Assembly (NCBI GenBank): GCA_045597125.1
Contig: JAZODR010000038.1
Span: 1-64,000 of the forward strand
Source: RGIG5579 sp045597125
GTDB taxonomy: Bacteria; Bacillota; Clostridia; Oscillospirales; SIG627
Length of the DNA stretch: 64,000 bases
Direction: 5' to 3'
Part shown: in pieces, positions 15,447 to 23,687 of the stretch
How positions within the stretch are numbered: the first letter of the stretch is position 1
How the letters are laid out: each line of letters begins with the position of its first letter
The notes under the pieces: model-generated
Databases searched by the model: none
What the model saw: the letters and a program-made list of their open reading frames with translations, nothing else
What the model was told of the DNA's origin: nothing
Translations under genes and position numbers: made by a program

Positions 15447-15550
15447 TTTAATACAATTGCACCCCCTTTTGGTGTAAGGGGGTGCAAATTCATTTTAGGG
15501 GGTGCATTTTGAATTAGGGGGGTGCAAATTTGGTTTAGAGGGGGTGCAAA
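15447..15550. repeat. GGGGGTGCA hairpin repeat, copy B
   Basis: It has the same core as copy A (TTAATACAA, TGCACCCCCTT-TTGGTGT-AAGGGGGTGCA), then three more GGGGGTGCA arms separated by A+T-rich linkers of about 11-13 nt. It ends exactly at the stop of the minus-strand gene at 15551. Confidence 0.8.
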
Positions 15551-15847
15551 CTATTGACGATCAGCTTTTTTTGCCTGCTTCTCTGCTTGATAAATATCAT
15601 TTATAGAGTAATTTTTGTTACATTTGCTGCAGGAGAACTCTGTCCAGATAAATTTTACATTGCCAATCATATATCCATCGCCACCGGGAGAGGAAAAATC
15701 AAAGTCCTTAGCTTCTTCAGATTGGGAATTAACGATCTTGGAAATCTTGATTTTCTGTAATTTTTCACCACATACGGGGCAGAAGTGTTTTCCCCATTTC
15801 ATAAACAAAGGTCTTGTCCAAATGCGTTTAACATGATGTACTTTCAT
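15551..15847 (-). CDS. Small zinc-ribbon protein
   Basis: A 98-aa protein with two Cys pairs, CPVCGEK (about 23-29) and CSKCNK (about 73-78). These flank a stretch that ends SPGGDGYMIGNVKF, so it should fold as a zinc ribbon. It matches no named family that I recognise. ATG 15847 follows AAAGGAGG; the longer reading begins upstream of the -10 box and is rejected. Basic residues at both ends would allow nucleic acid binding, but that is a guess. It shares flanks with the DUF2019-like gene. Confidence 0.7.
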   Translation of the reverse strand: MKVHHVKRIWTRPLFMKWGKHFCPVCGEKLQKIKISKIVNSQSEEAKDFDFSSPGGDGYMIGNVKFIWTEFSCSKCNKNYSINDIYQAEKQAKKADRQ

Positions 15848-15865
15848 CGATTCTGCCTCCTTTTT

Positions 15866-15920
15866 ATTCATTATACGATAAAAAGAAAATAACCGCAACC
15901 TTGTATCAAGATTACGGTTA
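15866..15920 (-). promoter_or_regulatory. Promoter with palindrome, unit 2
   Basis: Minus strand TTGCGG, 17-nt spacer, TATAAT (about 15870-15875). The -35 again forms one arm of an imperfect palindrome (CCGTAATCTTG / CAAGGTTGCGG). The sequence is closely similar to the region at 15374-15420. Confidence 0.65.
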
Positions 15921-15925
15921 TTCTT

Positions 15926-16019
15926 TGGCGGAGAAGCGGGGATTTGAACCCCGGCGCCAGAGTAATCCGACCTAACGGTTTAGCAAACCGTCCCCTTCGA
16001 CCTGCTTGGGTACTTCTCC
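15926..16019 (-). tRNA. tRNA-Ser(GCT)
   Basis: A class II tRNA of 94 nt with acceptor GGAGAAG/CTTCTCC and encoded CCA. The anticodon arm ACGGT-TTGCTAA-ACCGT gives anticodon GCT, and there is a long variable arm. Confidence 0.95.
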
Positions 16020-16038
16020 AAATGCTATGTTGTTGTAA

Positions 16039-16067
16039 GAAAAAGACCACTCTCGGTGGTCTTTTTC
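16039..16067 (-). terminator. Hairpin between the two tRNA-Ser genes
   Basis: GAAAAAGACCAC-TCTC-GTGGTCTTTTTC, downstream of tRNA-Ser(TGA). It should terminate, or partly terminate, before tRNA-Ser(GCT). Confidence 0.75.
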
Positions 16068-16070
16068 CTA

Positions 16071-16159
16071 TGGCGGAGGGAAAGGGATTCGAACCCTTGT
16101 GGGATTGCTCCCAAACGGTTTTCAAGACCGCCTCGTTATGACCACTTCGATATCCCTCC
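16071..16159 (-). tRNA. tRNA-Ser(TGA)
   Basis: A class II tRNA of 89 nt with acceptor GGAGGGA/TCCCTCC and encoded CCA. The anticodon arm GCGGT-CTTGAAA-ACCGT gives anticodon TGA. Confidence 0.95.
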
Positions 16160-16177
16160 AAGTTGGGGACAACGAGT

Positions 16178-16206
16178 ATTATAGGCTATCTTTTTGTTTT
16201 TGTCAA
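16178..16206 (-). promoter_or_regulatory. tRNA-Ser promoter
   Basis: Minus strand TTGACA (16201-16206), 17-nt spacer, TATAAT (16178-16183): full consensus. Confidence 0.85.
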
Positions 16207-16222
16207 GGGGAAAACCGCTTTT

Positions 16223-16804
16223 TTATGCTTTTCCTTTACCCTTTTTCTTTTTCTTTACAGCGAAACCAAAAGAGCCGATTTTTTTACCAAGCTGGATGTA
16301 GTCGCCGTGAGAATAAGCCAAAAGATTTGCCTTTTTCAAATCCAGTTTACCGTTTTCATCCACGTAGCTTTCGTCAACATCTACGGAGACGATCTCGGCT
16401 AAAAACATATCGTGAGAACCGAGCTCCTTTATCTCTACTACCTTGCATTCCAGAGATAGAGGGCTTTGTGCAATGGTGGGACAGGAAACCTTGGATGCCT
16501 TTTCGGGAGTGAGGGAGTATGCTTTGAGTTTGTTCATTTTGGCGCCCGTGTAAACACCGCAGGCATCGGTGGCCTTGGCAAGGGAACCTGTGGTCATATT
16601 GATGACAAATTCCCCTGTCTGGCTAATTAGCTTATGGGAATGACGGCTTTTTCGTAGGGAAATATAGGTCATTGGCGGCTCGGAATTGACAATGCCCGTC
16701 CAAGCAATGGTTGCTACATTGGGATTTTCCATGGTTCCGCTGGTGACCATTACTGCGGGAACGGGAGCTAAGAGCGTCCCTCCGGGCCAAGTAATTTTTG
16801 CCAT
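16223..16804 (-). CDS. Flavin reductase-like (flavoredoxin) protein
   Basis: This 193-aa FMN-binding split-barrel protein matches the flavin reductase/flavoredoxin family: PAVMVTSGTMENPNVATIAW at the start, PPMTYISLRKSRHSHKLI (about 44), EFVINMTT, and NPLSLECKVVEI-type strands. The C-terminus is very Lys-rich (KKKKKGKGK). It lies 10 nt after mutL on the same strand, so it is the last gene of the miaB-mutS-mutL run. The electron partner is unknown. Confidence 0.88.
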   Translation of the reverse strand: MAKITWPGGTLLAPVPAVMVTSGTMENPNVATIAWTGIVNSEPPMTYISLRKSRHSHKLISQTGEFVINMTTGSLAKATDACGVYTGAKMNKLKAYSLTPEKASKVSCPTIAQSPLSLECKVVEIKELGSHDMFLAEIVSVDVDESYVDENGKLDLKKANLLAYSHGDYIQLGKKIGSFGFAVKKKKKGKGKA

Positions 16805-16814
16805 AATATACCTC

Positions 16815-18719
16815 TTATGATCTTAAGAAAAGATTTTCAATTTGCTTTTTAGAAAAGGGAACAAGAACGGGCCTTCCGTGCGGGCAAACGATGATATTAT
16901 CAATTTCGCGGAGTTTTTCCACGATCCACTTGTGGTCTGCATCGGTGGAGGGAATACCTGCTTTTACAGCAGCTTTGCAAGCCATAGAATACAAGGTGCG
17001 GTCAAAACGCTTTTCTCCCGCGCCTTTGCCTACACCGCCTATCATCAATTCTTCCGCGGCCTCTTCCATGAGATTCTTGATGGCATCGCCCGATAGGGAA
17101 ACGAATTCCAAGGGGATTCCGCGAAGCAGAAAACTGCTTTCTCCGAATTCCTCCAGAAGAAATCCTGCCTCCTCCATTTCCTTCAAATGCTCTGCTAAAG
17201 CGGCAGCTTCGGAAGGGGTCATAGTCAAAAGTAAGGGTTCAAGGAAAAGCTGCACCGATTCACTCTTATGCTCTTTTTTTAGAGCCTCGTAGAGGATGCG
17301 TTCGTGTGCTGCGTGCTTGTCAATCAGATACAGGGTATCACTTGTTTCGTAGATAATATAGGCATTGAATACAGTTCCGCGAACCGTGCCAAGTAAAGAT
17401 AGGGGATTGTTTTGGTTCTCTGGGGGAAGAACGTTTTCCATTGCCAATTGCTGATTTTGTACATTGAAAATTTTTTCGATGGAGATGGTCTCTACCGTAG
17501 CCTTGGAAGGCTTTATCTGCTCTTCCTTGGGAATCAGACGGCTCTTACCGCGGCTGGGTGCAGAGGAAAAGAGGGAAAGATCGTTTTTGGTTTCAAAGAA
17601 GGATCCGCTTTTTACTTCGGCAGAGGGAGTAGGCTGGACTTTGGTTTCGGAAATTCTGGGTGGAGTCATTTCGGGTTTTGATTCCGCAATTTTGACGGCT
17701 TTTGCATATTCATCTTTGGCGAGGCGGTTGGAGAGCCTTGTCAAAGTATTGCGTACAGCGTAATAGACTGCGTTATATACGCTTCTTTCGTCGTCAAAGC
17801 GAACCTCCAGCTTGGCGGGGTGCACGTTTACATCTACCTTTTCAGGGTCGAGGGTCAAAAAGAGAACGCAACCGGGAAATTTTTCACTTTTTACAAAACT
17901 TTTGTACGCTTCTTCCAGTCCAAAACGCATCGTGCCGGATTTGACAAAGCGGGAATTAATATAAAAACTTTGAAAATTGTGATTGGTTCTGCCACATTCG
18001 GGTCTTGTAATATAGCCGTGAATGCGTAGATTTCCTTCGGTGTAATCTACTTCGGTCAGGGCAGAAGAAAATTCCTGTCCGTAAACTGAATAAATGCAAT
18101 CAATCAGTTTGCCGTTGCCCACGGTCTGCAGTTTTACCTGTCCGTCGGCAATGTGTTTAAAGGCGATTTCCGGGTGGGAAACGGCAATACGCTGAAGATA
18201 TTGCAAAATGGCTGCGCTTTCCGTTTGGGCGCGTTTTAAGAATTTACGTCTGGCAGGCTGATTAAAGAAAAGATCCTGCACAATGACGGTAGTTCCATCC
18301 GAGCATCCGCACTCCTCAAAGGAAAGGATATCTTCTCCTTCCATTGCCAATTGATGTCCCAGAGTATCCTCGCATCGCTTAGACATAATGGTAAAGCGCG
18401 AGGTGGAGGAGATGGCAGCTAAGGCTTCACCGCGGAATCCTAAGGTAGAAATGGCGCCAAGGTCTTCGGGAGTACGAATCTTGGAGGTTGCGTGACGGCA
18501 CACACAAAGACGAAGGTCCTCTTTTTCCATACCGCTTCCGTTATCGGTGATGCGGATCATATCCACGCCGCCTCCGGAAATTTCCGTTACAATGGCAGAA
18601 CTTCCCGCATCAATGGCATTTTCCAAGAGCTCCTTGATTACATTGGCAGGCCGTTCCACCACCTCGCCTGCGGCGATTAGGTTGGCGGTTTGTGTATCCA
18701 GTAAATTGATTTTCGCCAT
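16815..18719 (-). CDS. mutL: DNA mismatch repair protein MutL
   Basis: The 634-aa matchmaker ATPase has a GHKL N-terminus (NLIAAGEVVERPANVIKELL with ENAIDAG, DNGSGM, and TLGFRGEALAAI) and a C-terminal dimerisation domain. The endonuclease motif DQHA(x)2E(x)4E is present as DKHAAHERILYE (about 478). The CPHGRP block near the end (with ACKAAVKAG) completes the metal site, so it should nick DNA like other MutL proteins of bacteria without MutH. The start is ATG 18719 after AAAGGAG; a longer opening overlaps mutS. Central residues about 350-440 are low complexity. Confidence 0.97.
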   Translation of the reverse strand: MAKINLLDTQTANLIAAGEVVERPANVIKELLENAIDAGSSAIVTEISGGGVDMIRITDNGSGMEKEDLRLCVCRHATSKIRTPEDLGAISTLGFRGEALAAISSTSRFTIMSKRCEDTLGHQLAMEGEDILSFEECGCSDGTTVIVQDLFFNQPARRKFLKRAQTESAAILQYLQRIAVSHPEIAFKHIADGQVKLQTVGNGKLIDCIYSVYGQEFSSALTEVDYTEGNLRIHGYITRPECGRTNHNFQSFYINSRFVKSGTMRFGLEEAYKSFVKSEKFPGCVLFLTLDPEKVDVNVHPAKLEVRFDDERSVYNAVYYAVRNTLTRLSNRLAKDEYAKAVKIAESKPEMTPPRISETKVQPTPSAEVKSGSFFETKNDLSLFSSAPSRGKSRLIPKEEQIKPSKATVETISIEKIFNVQNQQLAMENVLPPENQNNPLSLLGTVRGTVFNAYIIYETSDTLYLIDKHAAHERILYEALKKEHKSESVQLFLEPLLLTMTPSEAAALAEHLKEMEEAGFLLEEFGESSFLLRGIPLEFVSLSGDAIKNLMEEAAEELMIGGVGKGAGEKRFDRTLYSMACKAAVKAGIPSTDADHKWIVEKLREIDNIIVCPHGRPVLVPFSKKQIENLFLRS

Positions 18720-18729
18720 TTTGGCTCCT

Positions 18730-21333
18730 TTACAGTTTCTTTGCTTCCTGAGACAGTTCGTATAGTTTCCCAAGTGCTTCGATGGGACTCATCGTATCTA
18801 CGTTGACTGCTCGTAAATTGTCAATAATCTCATCCTTTAAATTTGCGAGTAGGGGAAGCTCCTCTTCCTGTATAATGACTTTCTTTTCCCGAGGATTTTT
18901 TGCTTCCAGTTCTTTCAAAGTTTCCTTGGCACGGCGAATGACCTCGGAGGGAACTCCCGCAAGTCCTGCAACCTCGATGCCGTAGCTTTCGTCAGCAGAG
19001 CCGGGAAGAATCTTTCTCAGGAAGATGATACTGTCACCGCGCTTTTTGGCGGCGATGTTGTAATTTTTCACACCGTCCATCGTGTTTTCCAGTTCGCTCA
19101 GTTCGTGATAATGGGTAGCAAAAAGGGTCTTTGCACCGCATTTTTTACCTGCGGTGTATTCAACTACGGCGCGGGCAATGCTCATTCCGTCGTAGGTGGA
19201 AGTGCCTCTGCCGATTTCGTCGTAAATAATCAAACTCTTTTTCGTAGCGTTTTGCAGAATGTATGCTACTTCGCTCATTTCCAGCATAAAAGTAGATTGA
19301 CCCATGGAAAGATCGTCACTGGCACCGATTCGGGTAAAAATCTTATCTACGATGCCGATATGTGCCTCTTTTGCGGGGACAAAGGAACCCATTTGTGCCA
19401 TGATGACGATGATGGCACATCCGCGCATATAAGTGCTTTTACCTGCCATATTAGGACCTGTAATAATGGCCATGCGATTGGCAGAAGTGTCCAGCAGAGT
19501 ATCGTTGGGAACAAAGAAGCCCTTGGTCACTTTTTCTACCACGGGATGCCGTCCTTCGTGAATCTCAATTCGGTCGGAGTAATCCACCATAGGGCAAACG
19601 TAGTTGTTCTCCAATGCCACATGGGCAAGGCAAGCATATACATCCACATGCGCCACAAGTTTTGCCGCATCCTGTAGGAAGGGGGCTGTTTCCTTGACTT
19701 TTTCGCAAAGCTGGCAGAATAGATCGTATTCCAAGGCAACGGCTCTGTCTTTCGCTCCCAGAATTCTGCTTTCCATATCTTTCAGTTCGCTTGTAATATA
19801 GCGCTCGGCACCCGTCAGCGTTTGTTTGCGAATGTATCGCTCGGGTACCTTGTCACTGTGAAGTCTGGAAACTTCAAAATAGTAACCGAATACACGGTTG
19901 TATCCGATTTTCAGCTTTGGGATTCCGGTAAGTTCGCGCTCCGTCGCTTCAATTTTAGCAAGGTAGCTTTGGCTTTCGGTCATAATGGCGTTCAGCTCGT
20001 CCAGCTCCTCGTTATACCCTTTTTGGATAAAGCCGCCCTCTCGCACGGAAAAGGGCGGATCGGGGCGAATGGCAGAGGTAAGAAGTGCACAAAGCGGGTC
20101 GGTGATGGGGAGAATTTCTTCTTTTAGACGGGTGTAAAGATCCGAAAGCTCTTCTCCCACACAGTTTTCCATGGAAGAAGCCACCGCAGGTAAATAAGAG
20201 AGCGTATTTGCCAGTGCAAAAAGATCTTTTGCATTGCCACCGTTGTAAATCACGCGGGAAAGGATGCGCTCGATATCCTGCATGGGGGAGAGGGTGTCGC
20301 GTACTCGATCCTTGAGCATCATATCGTTGTAAAATTCCAGAACCGCGCTTTGTCGCTTGGCAATGGCTCTGGGATGGGTAAGAGGTTGCTCGATGAATCT
20401 GCGGAGCAGTCTTGCGCCGCTTGCGGTGCGGGTCTTGTCCAGCACCCACAAAAGGCTTCCGCGCTTCTCCTTTCCTCTGGCATTTTCCGTCAGTTCCAGA
20501 TTTCGTCTGGAATTGGAGTCGATGGAAAGATATTCATTGTTGTCGTAAATCTTTAGTTGTGCAAGGGAAGTAAGAGAGGTTTTTTGCGTTGCCGAAAGAT
20601 AGGCAACCAGCGCCGCACAGGCTCTGGACAGAGTAAGGTCAGCGGTAGCAATTCCCAGCTCTGCCGCGCTTTTTCCGAAGTGGCGGGTCAAAGCGGGAAT
20701 GTTCTTATCCTCAAACAAATCATACATTCCGCAGCCGGCAAGATTTCCCTCGGTCTGTTTCATAAAGGCGGCGAGGGATGGGCATTGTACCTCGGGAAGA
20801 TTTGTAATCATCTCTTTGGGGGAGAATTTTGCAAATTCATTGATGATTCTGCGCTCCAGCGCCGCCTTGTCGTTATCTTCAAGGGCAATGGCGAACATTG
20901 TGGAATCGGAAATATCGTAAAACGCACAAGCGGCTTTGTTGTCGTCTATGCAGACTGTGGCAAGAAAGTTGTTTTTTCCCTCATCTAAAGCATCGCCCAA
21001 GGTTACCGTTCCCGGGGTAATGATGCGGATGACCTCGCGGGGAACGATTCCCTTGCAGGTAGCGGGGTCTTGGGTCTGCTCGCAAATGGCAACCTTGTAG
21101 CCTTTTTCCACCAGCTTTGCAATATATCCGTCGCAAGAATGAAAAGGTACGCCGCACATGGGGGCACGTTCTTCTTCTCCGCAATCTCTGCCTGTCAGGG
21201 TCAGATCCAGTTCCTTGGATGCAATTTTGGCATCCTCGAAGAACATTTCGTAAAAGTCGCCCAAACGGTAGAACAAAAGATAGTCCTGATATTCTTTTTT
21301 AATTTCAAAATATTGGAGCATCATCGGGCTCAT
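18730..21333 (-). CDS. mutS: DNA mismatch repair protein MutS
   Basis: At 867 aa this is a full-length MutS. The mismatch-reading Phe-x-Glu lies in GDFYEMF (about 27), domain II and lever regions follow, and the ATPase has GPNMAGKSTYMRG (Walker A, about 625), DEIGRGTST (Walker B) and the TLFATHYHEL His. MutS binds mismatches and recruits MutL, whose gene starts 10 nt downstream. Its ATG overlaps the miaB stop by 4 bp, so the genes are translationally coupled. Confidence 0.98.
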   Translation of the reverse strand: MSPMMLQYFEIKKEYQDYLLFYRLGDFYEMFFEDAKIASKELDLTLTGRDCGEEERAPMCGVPFHSCDGYIAKLVEKGYKVAICEQTQDPATCKGIVPREVIRIITPGTVTLGDALDEGKNNFLATVCIDDNKAACAFYDISDSTMFAIALEDNDKAALERRIINEFAKFSPKEMITNLPEVQCPSLAAFMKQTEGNLAGCGMYDLFEDKNIPALTRHFGKSAAELGIATADLTLSRACAALVAYLSATQKTSLTSLAQLKIYDNNEYLSIDSNSRRNLELTENARGKEKRGSLLWVLDKTRTASGARLLRRFIEQPLTHPRAIAKRQSAVLEFYNDMMLKDRVRDTLSPMQDIERILSRVIYNGGNAKDLFALANTLSYLPAVASSMENCVGEELSDLYTRLKEEILPITDPLCALLTSAIRPDPPFSVREGGFIQKGYNEELDELNAIMTESQSYLAKIEATERELTGIPKLKIGYNRVFGYYFEVSRLHSDKVPERYIRKQTLTGAERYITSELKDMESRILGAKDRAVALEYDLFCQLCEKVKETAPFLQDAAKLVAHVDVYACLAHVALENNYVCPMVDYSDRIEIHEGRHPVVEKVTKGFFVPNDTLLDTSANRMAIITGPNMAGKSTYMRGCAIIVIMAQMGSFVPAKEAHIGIVDKIFTRIGASDDLSMGQSTFMLEMSEVAYILQNATKKSLIIYDEIGRGTSTYDGMSIARAVVEYTAGKKCGAKTLFATHYHELSELENTMDGVKNYNIAAKKRGDSIIFLRKILPGSADESYGIEVAGLAGVPSEVIRRAKETLKELEAKNPREKKVIIQEEELPLLANLKDEIIDNLRAVNVDTMSPIEALGKLYELSQEAKKL

Positions 21334-22670
21334 ACGGCAATTTCTCCTATCAGCATAATGGCGCGTGCTTCTGTAATGTGCAGGGTGACAAAATCTCCTG
21401 TTGCAATGGCTTTTTCAGGTTTTGGAAAGTGAATCAGTTTTCCCGAATCACTTCTGGCAGAAAGGTACATAGGGTCGTTTTTACTTTCTCCCTCGCAAAG
21501 GGCGCGAACGGTCTTTCCTATCAGCTTTTCGTTGTTCTCGGTCTGAATCTGCATTTGCAGTTCCAAAAGACGCGCCATACGGTCGCGGGTTATGTGATTT
21601 GGAATCTGTTCCTCCATTTCCGCGGCGGGAGTGCCTTTTCGGGGAGAATAGATGAAACTGAAAACTCCGTCAAAGCGACAGCGGCGCAAAGCCTCCAGCG
21701 TTTTCTCGAAATCCTCTTCCGTTTCACCGGGAAAGCCTACGATAATATCGGTAGTAATGGCAATATCCGGGATTTTTTCTCGCATATAGTCTACCAGCTC
21801 AAAATATCGCTCTGAGGTGTAACGGCGGTTCATCGCTGCAAGAATTCGATCCGATCCTGCTTGCATCGGAAGATGAAAATGCCGTTCGATATGTTTTTCT
21901 TTTGCTATGGTGTCGATCAGTTCAAAGCTTGCATCCTTCGGGTGACTGGTCATAAATTTCAGTACATAGTCCCCCTGAATCTCCGATAACATTTCAAGCA
22001 GTTTGGCAAAGGATAGGGGATTTTTCAGATCCTTGCCGTAGGAATTGACATTCTGCCCTAAAAGTGTGATTTCGCGGCAACCGCTTTCCACCAGGGCTTT
22101 TACTTCGTTATAGATATATTCGGGTTTGCGGCTTCTTTCTCGTCCCCTTACGTAAGGAACGATGCAGTAGGTGCAGAAATTGTTGCAACCGTACATAATC
22201 GAAACATAAGCCCGATGGGTAAACTTCCTAAGGACGGGAAGTCCTTCGCAAATCGTACCGGGGTTGGTATTGTAATTTTCAACGAAGAAAAGTCTTTTTT
22301 TTGCAACAAGTGCCTGATCTAAAATCTCTCCGAAACGGGAGAGTTGATTGGTGCCGAATACGAAATCCACATAGGGGTATTTATTTTTAATATCATCTTT
22401 GCGGTGCTCTTGCTGGACCATACAACCGCAAAGACCGATTTTAAGATTCTTTTTCTTTTCTTTCAGGTGCTTCAGCTGGCCTGTTGTGGACAGAGCCTTT
22501 AATTCCGCGTGTTCACGGACAGCGCAGGTATTGAAAAGAATCAAATCTGCCTCTTCGATATTTTCCGTAGGGGAGTATCCCCTTGTTTTTGCAATGCCCA
22601 TCAGAGTTTCACTGTCGGCTTCGTTTTGCTGACACCCGAAGGTGTTAATATAGATTTGCTTATCTTGCAT
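21330..22670 (-). CDS. miaB: tRNA-2-methylthio-N6-dimethylallyladenosine synthase
   Basis: MiaB adds the 2-methylthio group to i6A37 of tRNAs reading U-starting codons. The 446-aa protein has the N-terminal UPF0004 domain (INTFGCQQNEADSE and CGCMVQQ, auxiliary cluster Cys). A radical SAM CxxxCxxC (CNNFCTYC, about 160) and a C-terminal TRAM domain follow. Radical SAM neighbours RGRERSR and TSHPKD are conserved. It is first in the miaB-mutS-mutL order typical of Firmicutes. Confidence 0.96.
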   Translation of the reverse strand: MQDKQIYINTFGCQQNEADSETLMGIAKTRGYSPTENIEEADLILFNTCAVREHAELKALSTTGQLKHLKEKKKNLKIGLCGCMVQQEHRKDDIKNKYPYVDFVFGTNQLSRFGEILDQALVAKKRLFFVENYNTNPGTICEGLPVLRKFTHRAYVSIMYGCNNFCTYCIVPYVRGRERSRKPEYIYNEVKALVESGCREITLLGQNVNSYGKDLKNPLSFAKLLEMLSEIQGDYVLKFMTSHPKDASFELIDTIAKEKHIERHFHLPMQAGSDRILAAMNRRYTSERYFELVDYMREKIPDIAITTDIIVGFPGETEEDFEKTLEALRRCRFDGVFSFIYSPRKGTPAAEMEEQIPNHITRDRMARLLELQMQIQTENNEKLIGKTVRALCEGESKNDPMYLSARSDSGKLIHFPKPEKAIATGDFVTLHITEARAIMLIGEIAV

Positions 22671-22707
22671 AAATCGGGTTCCTTTTCTGCGCGGAAATAA
22701 TTAAATT

Positions 22708-22737
22708 ATTGTACCATGAAAACAGTTTTTTCGTCAA
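22708..22737 (-). promoter_or_regulatory. Promoter of miaB-mutSL operon
   Basis: Minus strand TTGACG (22732-22737), 18-nt spacer, TACAAT (22708-22713), about 35 nt before the miaB start. Confidence 0.7.
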
Positions 22738-22745
22738 CGAATTTT

Positions 22746-23672
22746 TTAAACTTGCTCGGGAACGATAAGTTTTACCCCATGGGGAAGAATTTCGATGGTG
22801 GGATTTGTTCTGACGTGAATTTCTCCGTCTGCTTGCAGAGTGATGGGATTTTCGGAAATCATTTTCAGTTTGCGGCATTTTTTATAGACCACCTGCGGAA
22901 TGGTTTGCAGGTGACGGCCGTTTTTATAGTCGCTGACGTATTTTAAAAATTCCAAGCGAGAAATAGTGGGGACGGTGACAAAATCCATCAAGCCGTCGGT
23001 AATATCCGCAAGAGGAGTTGCCTTGAATCCTCCTCCGTAAAACTTGCCGTTGCCCACGACTGCAAGGGTAACATTGCCAATGCCAACGGTTACGGGTTCA
23101 TCGTCGATTTCAAAGGTGATGGGATTTTTCATCGCGGAAAGGAAAGAATATCCGAGCGCTAACTTATAAGCCGCGCCCCCCGAAACCAAGGGGATTTTTT
23201 TCACCGTTTGCTGACGCTTTCCCGTAACGGCATCCAGCCCTGCGGAAATATTGTTCAGCGCAAAGAAGTTGTCACATTTGAGCACGTCGCAATTCGTTGG
23301 CTCCAAATGAATTAGATTTTTAATATCCAGAAAGCGCTCTTTCGGCATATCAAAATAGCGCACAAAATCGTTTCCGCTGCCCACGGGAACCGGACAAAGG
23401 GCAACGTTTTCGGCGCCTACTATCCCGCTGACGGTTTCGTTCAAGGTTCCGTCGCCGCCGCAAGAATAAATGCGGGTAAAACCGGGGTTTTCCTTGCAGG
23501 CTTTCTTCGCAATCTCAGTGGCGTCGCCTTTTTTCCGCGTGAGAACGATATCGTATTTTTCATCGGTACGGTGAGTATTGAGAATAAATGCTTCTTTGAT
23601 TCGCTTGGTGGCTTCTTCTACAGGATTGTGAATACCTGCTTCGGGATTCAGAATAAACAGATGACGGATCAT
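22746..23672 (-). CDS. Diacylglycerol/lipid kinase family protein
   Basis: A 308-aa member of the DAGK catalytic family (YegS/BmrU/DgkB type). It opens FILNPEAG, has the nucleotide motif YSCGGDGTLNETVSGI (about 69-84) and VPVGSGNDFVRYF (about 98), and ends with a beta-rich domain (QADGEIHV). Such enzymes phosphorylate diacylglycerol or related lipids at the inner membrane face. It lies 15 nt after the U32 peptidase gene, so the two are co-transcribed. Which lipid it uses is not clear. Confidence 0.92.
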   Translation of the reverse strand: MIRHLFILNPEAGIHNPVEEATKRIKEAFILNTHRTDEKYDIVLTRKKGDATEIAKKACKENPGFTRIYSCGGDGTLNETVSGIVGAENVALCPVPVGSGNDFVRYFDMPKERFLDIKNLIHLEPTNCDVLKCDNFFALNNISAGLDAVTGKRQQTVKKIPLVSGGAAYKLALGYSFLSAMKNPITFEIDDEPVTVGIGNVTLAVVGNGKFYGGGFKATPLADITDGLMDFVTVPTISRLEFLKYVSDYKNGRHLQTIPQVVYKKCRKLKMISENPITLQADGEIHVRTNPTIEILPHGVKLIVPEQV

Positions 23673-23687
23673 ATTACTTCCTCAATT

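Noticed and set aside
14903..15550. GGGGGTGCA repeats as a CRISPR array
   Set aside because: Arms are 9-10 nt, linkers only about 11-13 nt and A+T-rich, the core is a hairpin, and no cas gene is near.
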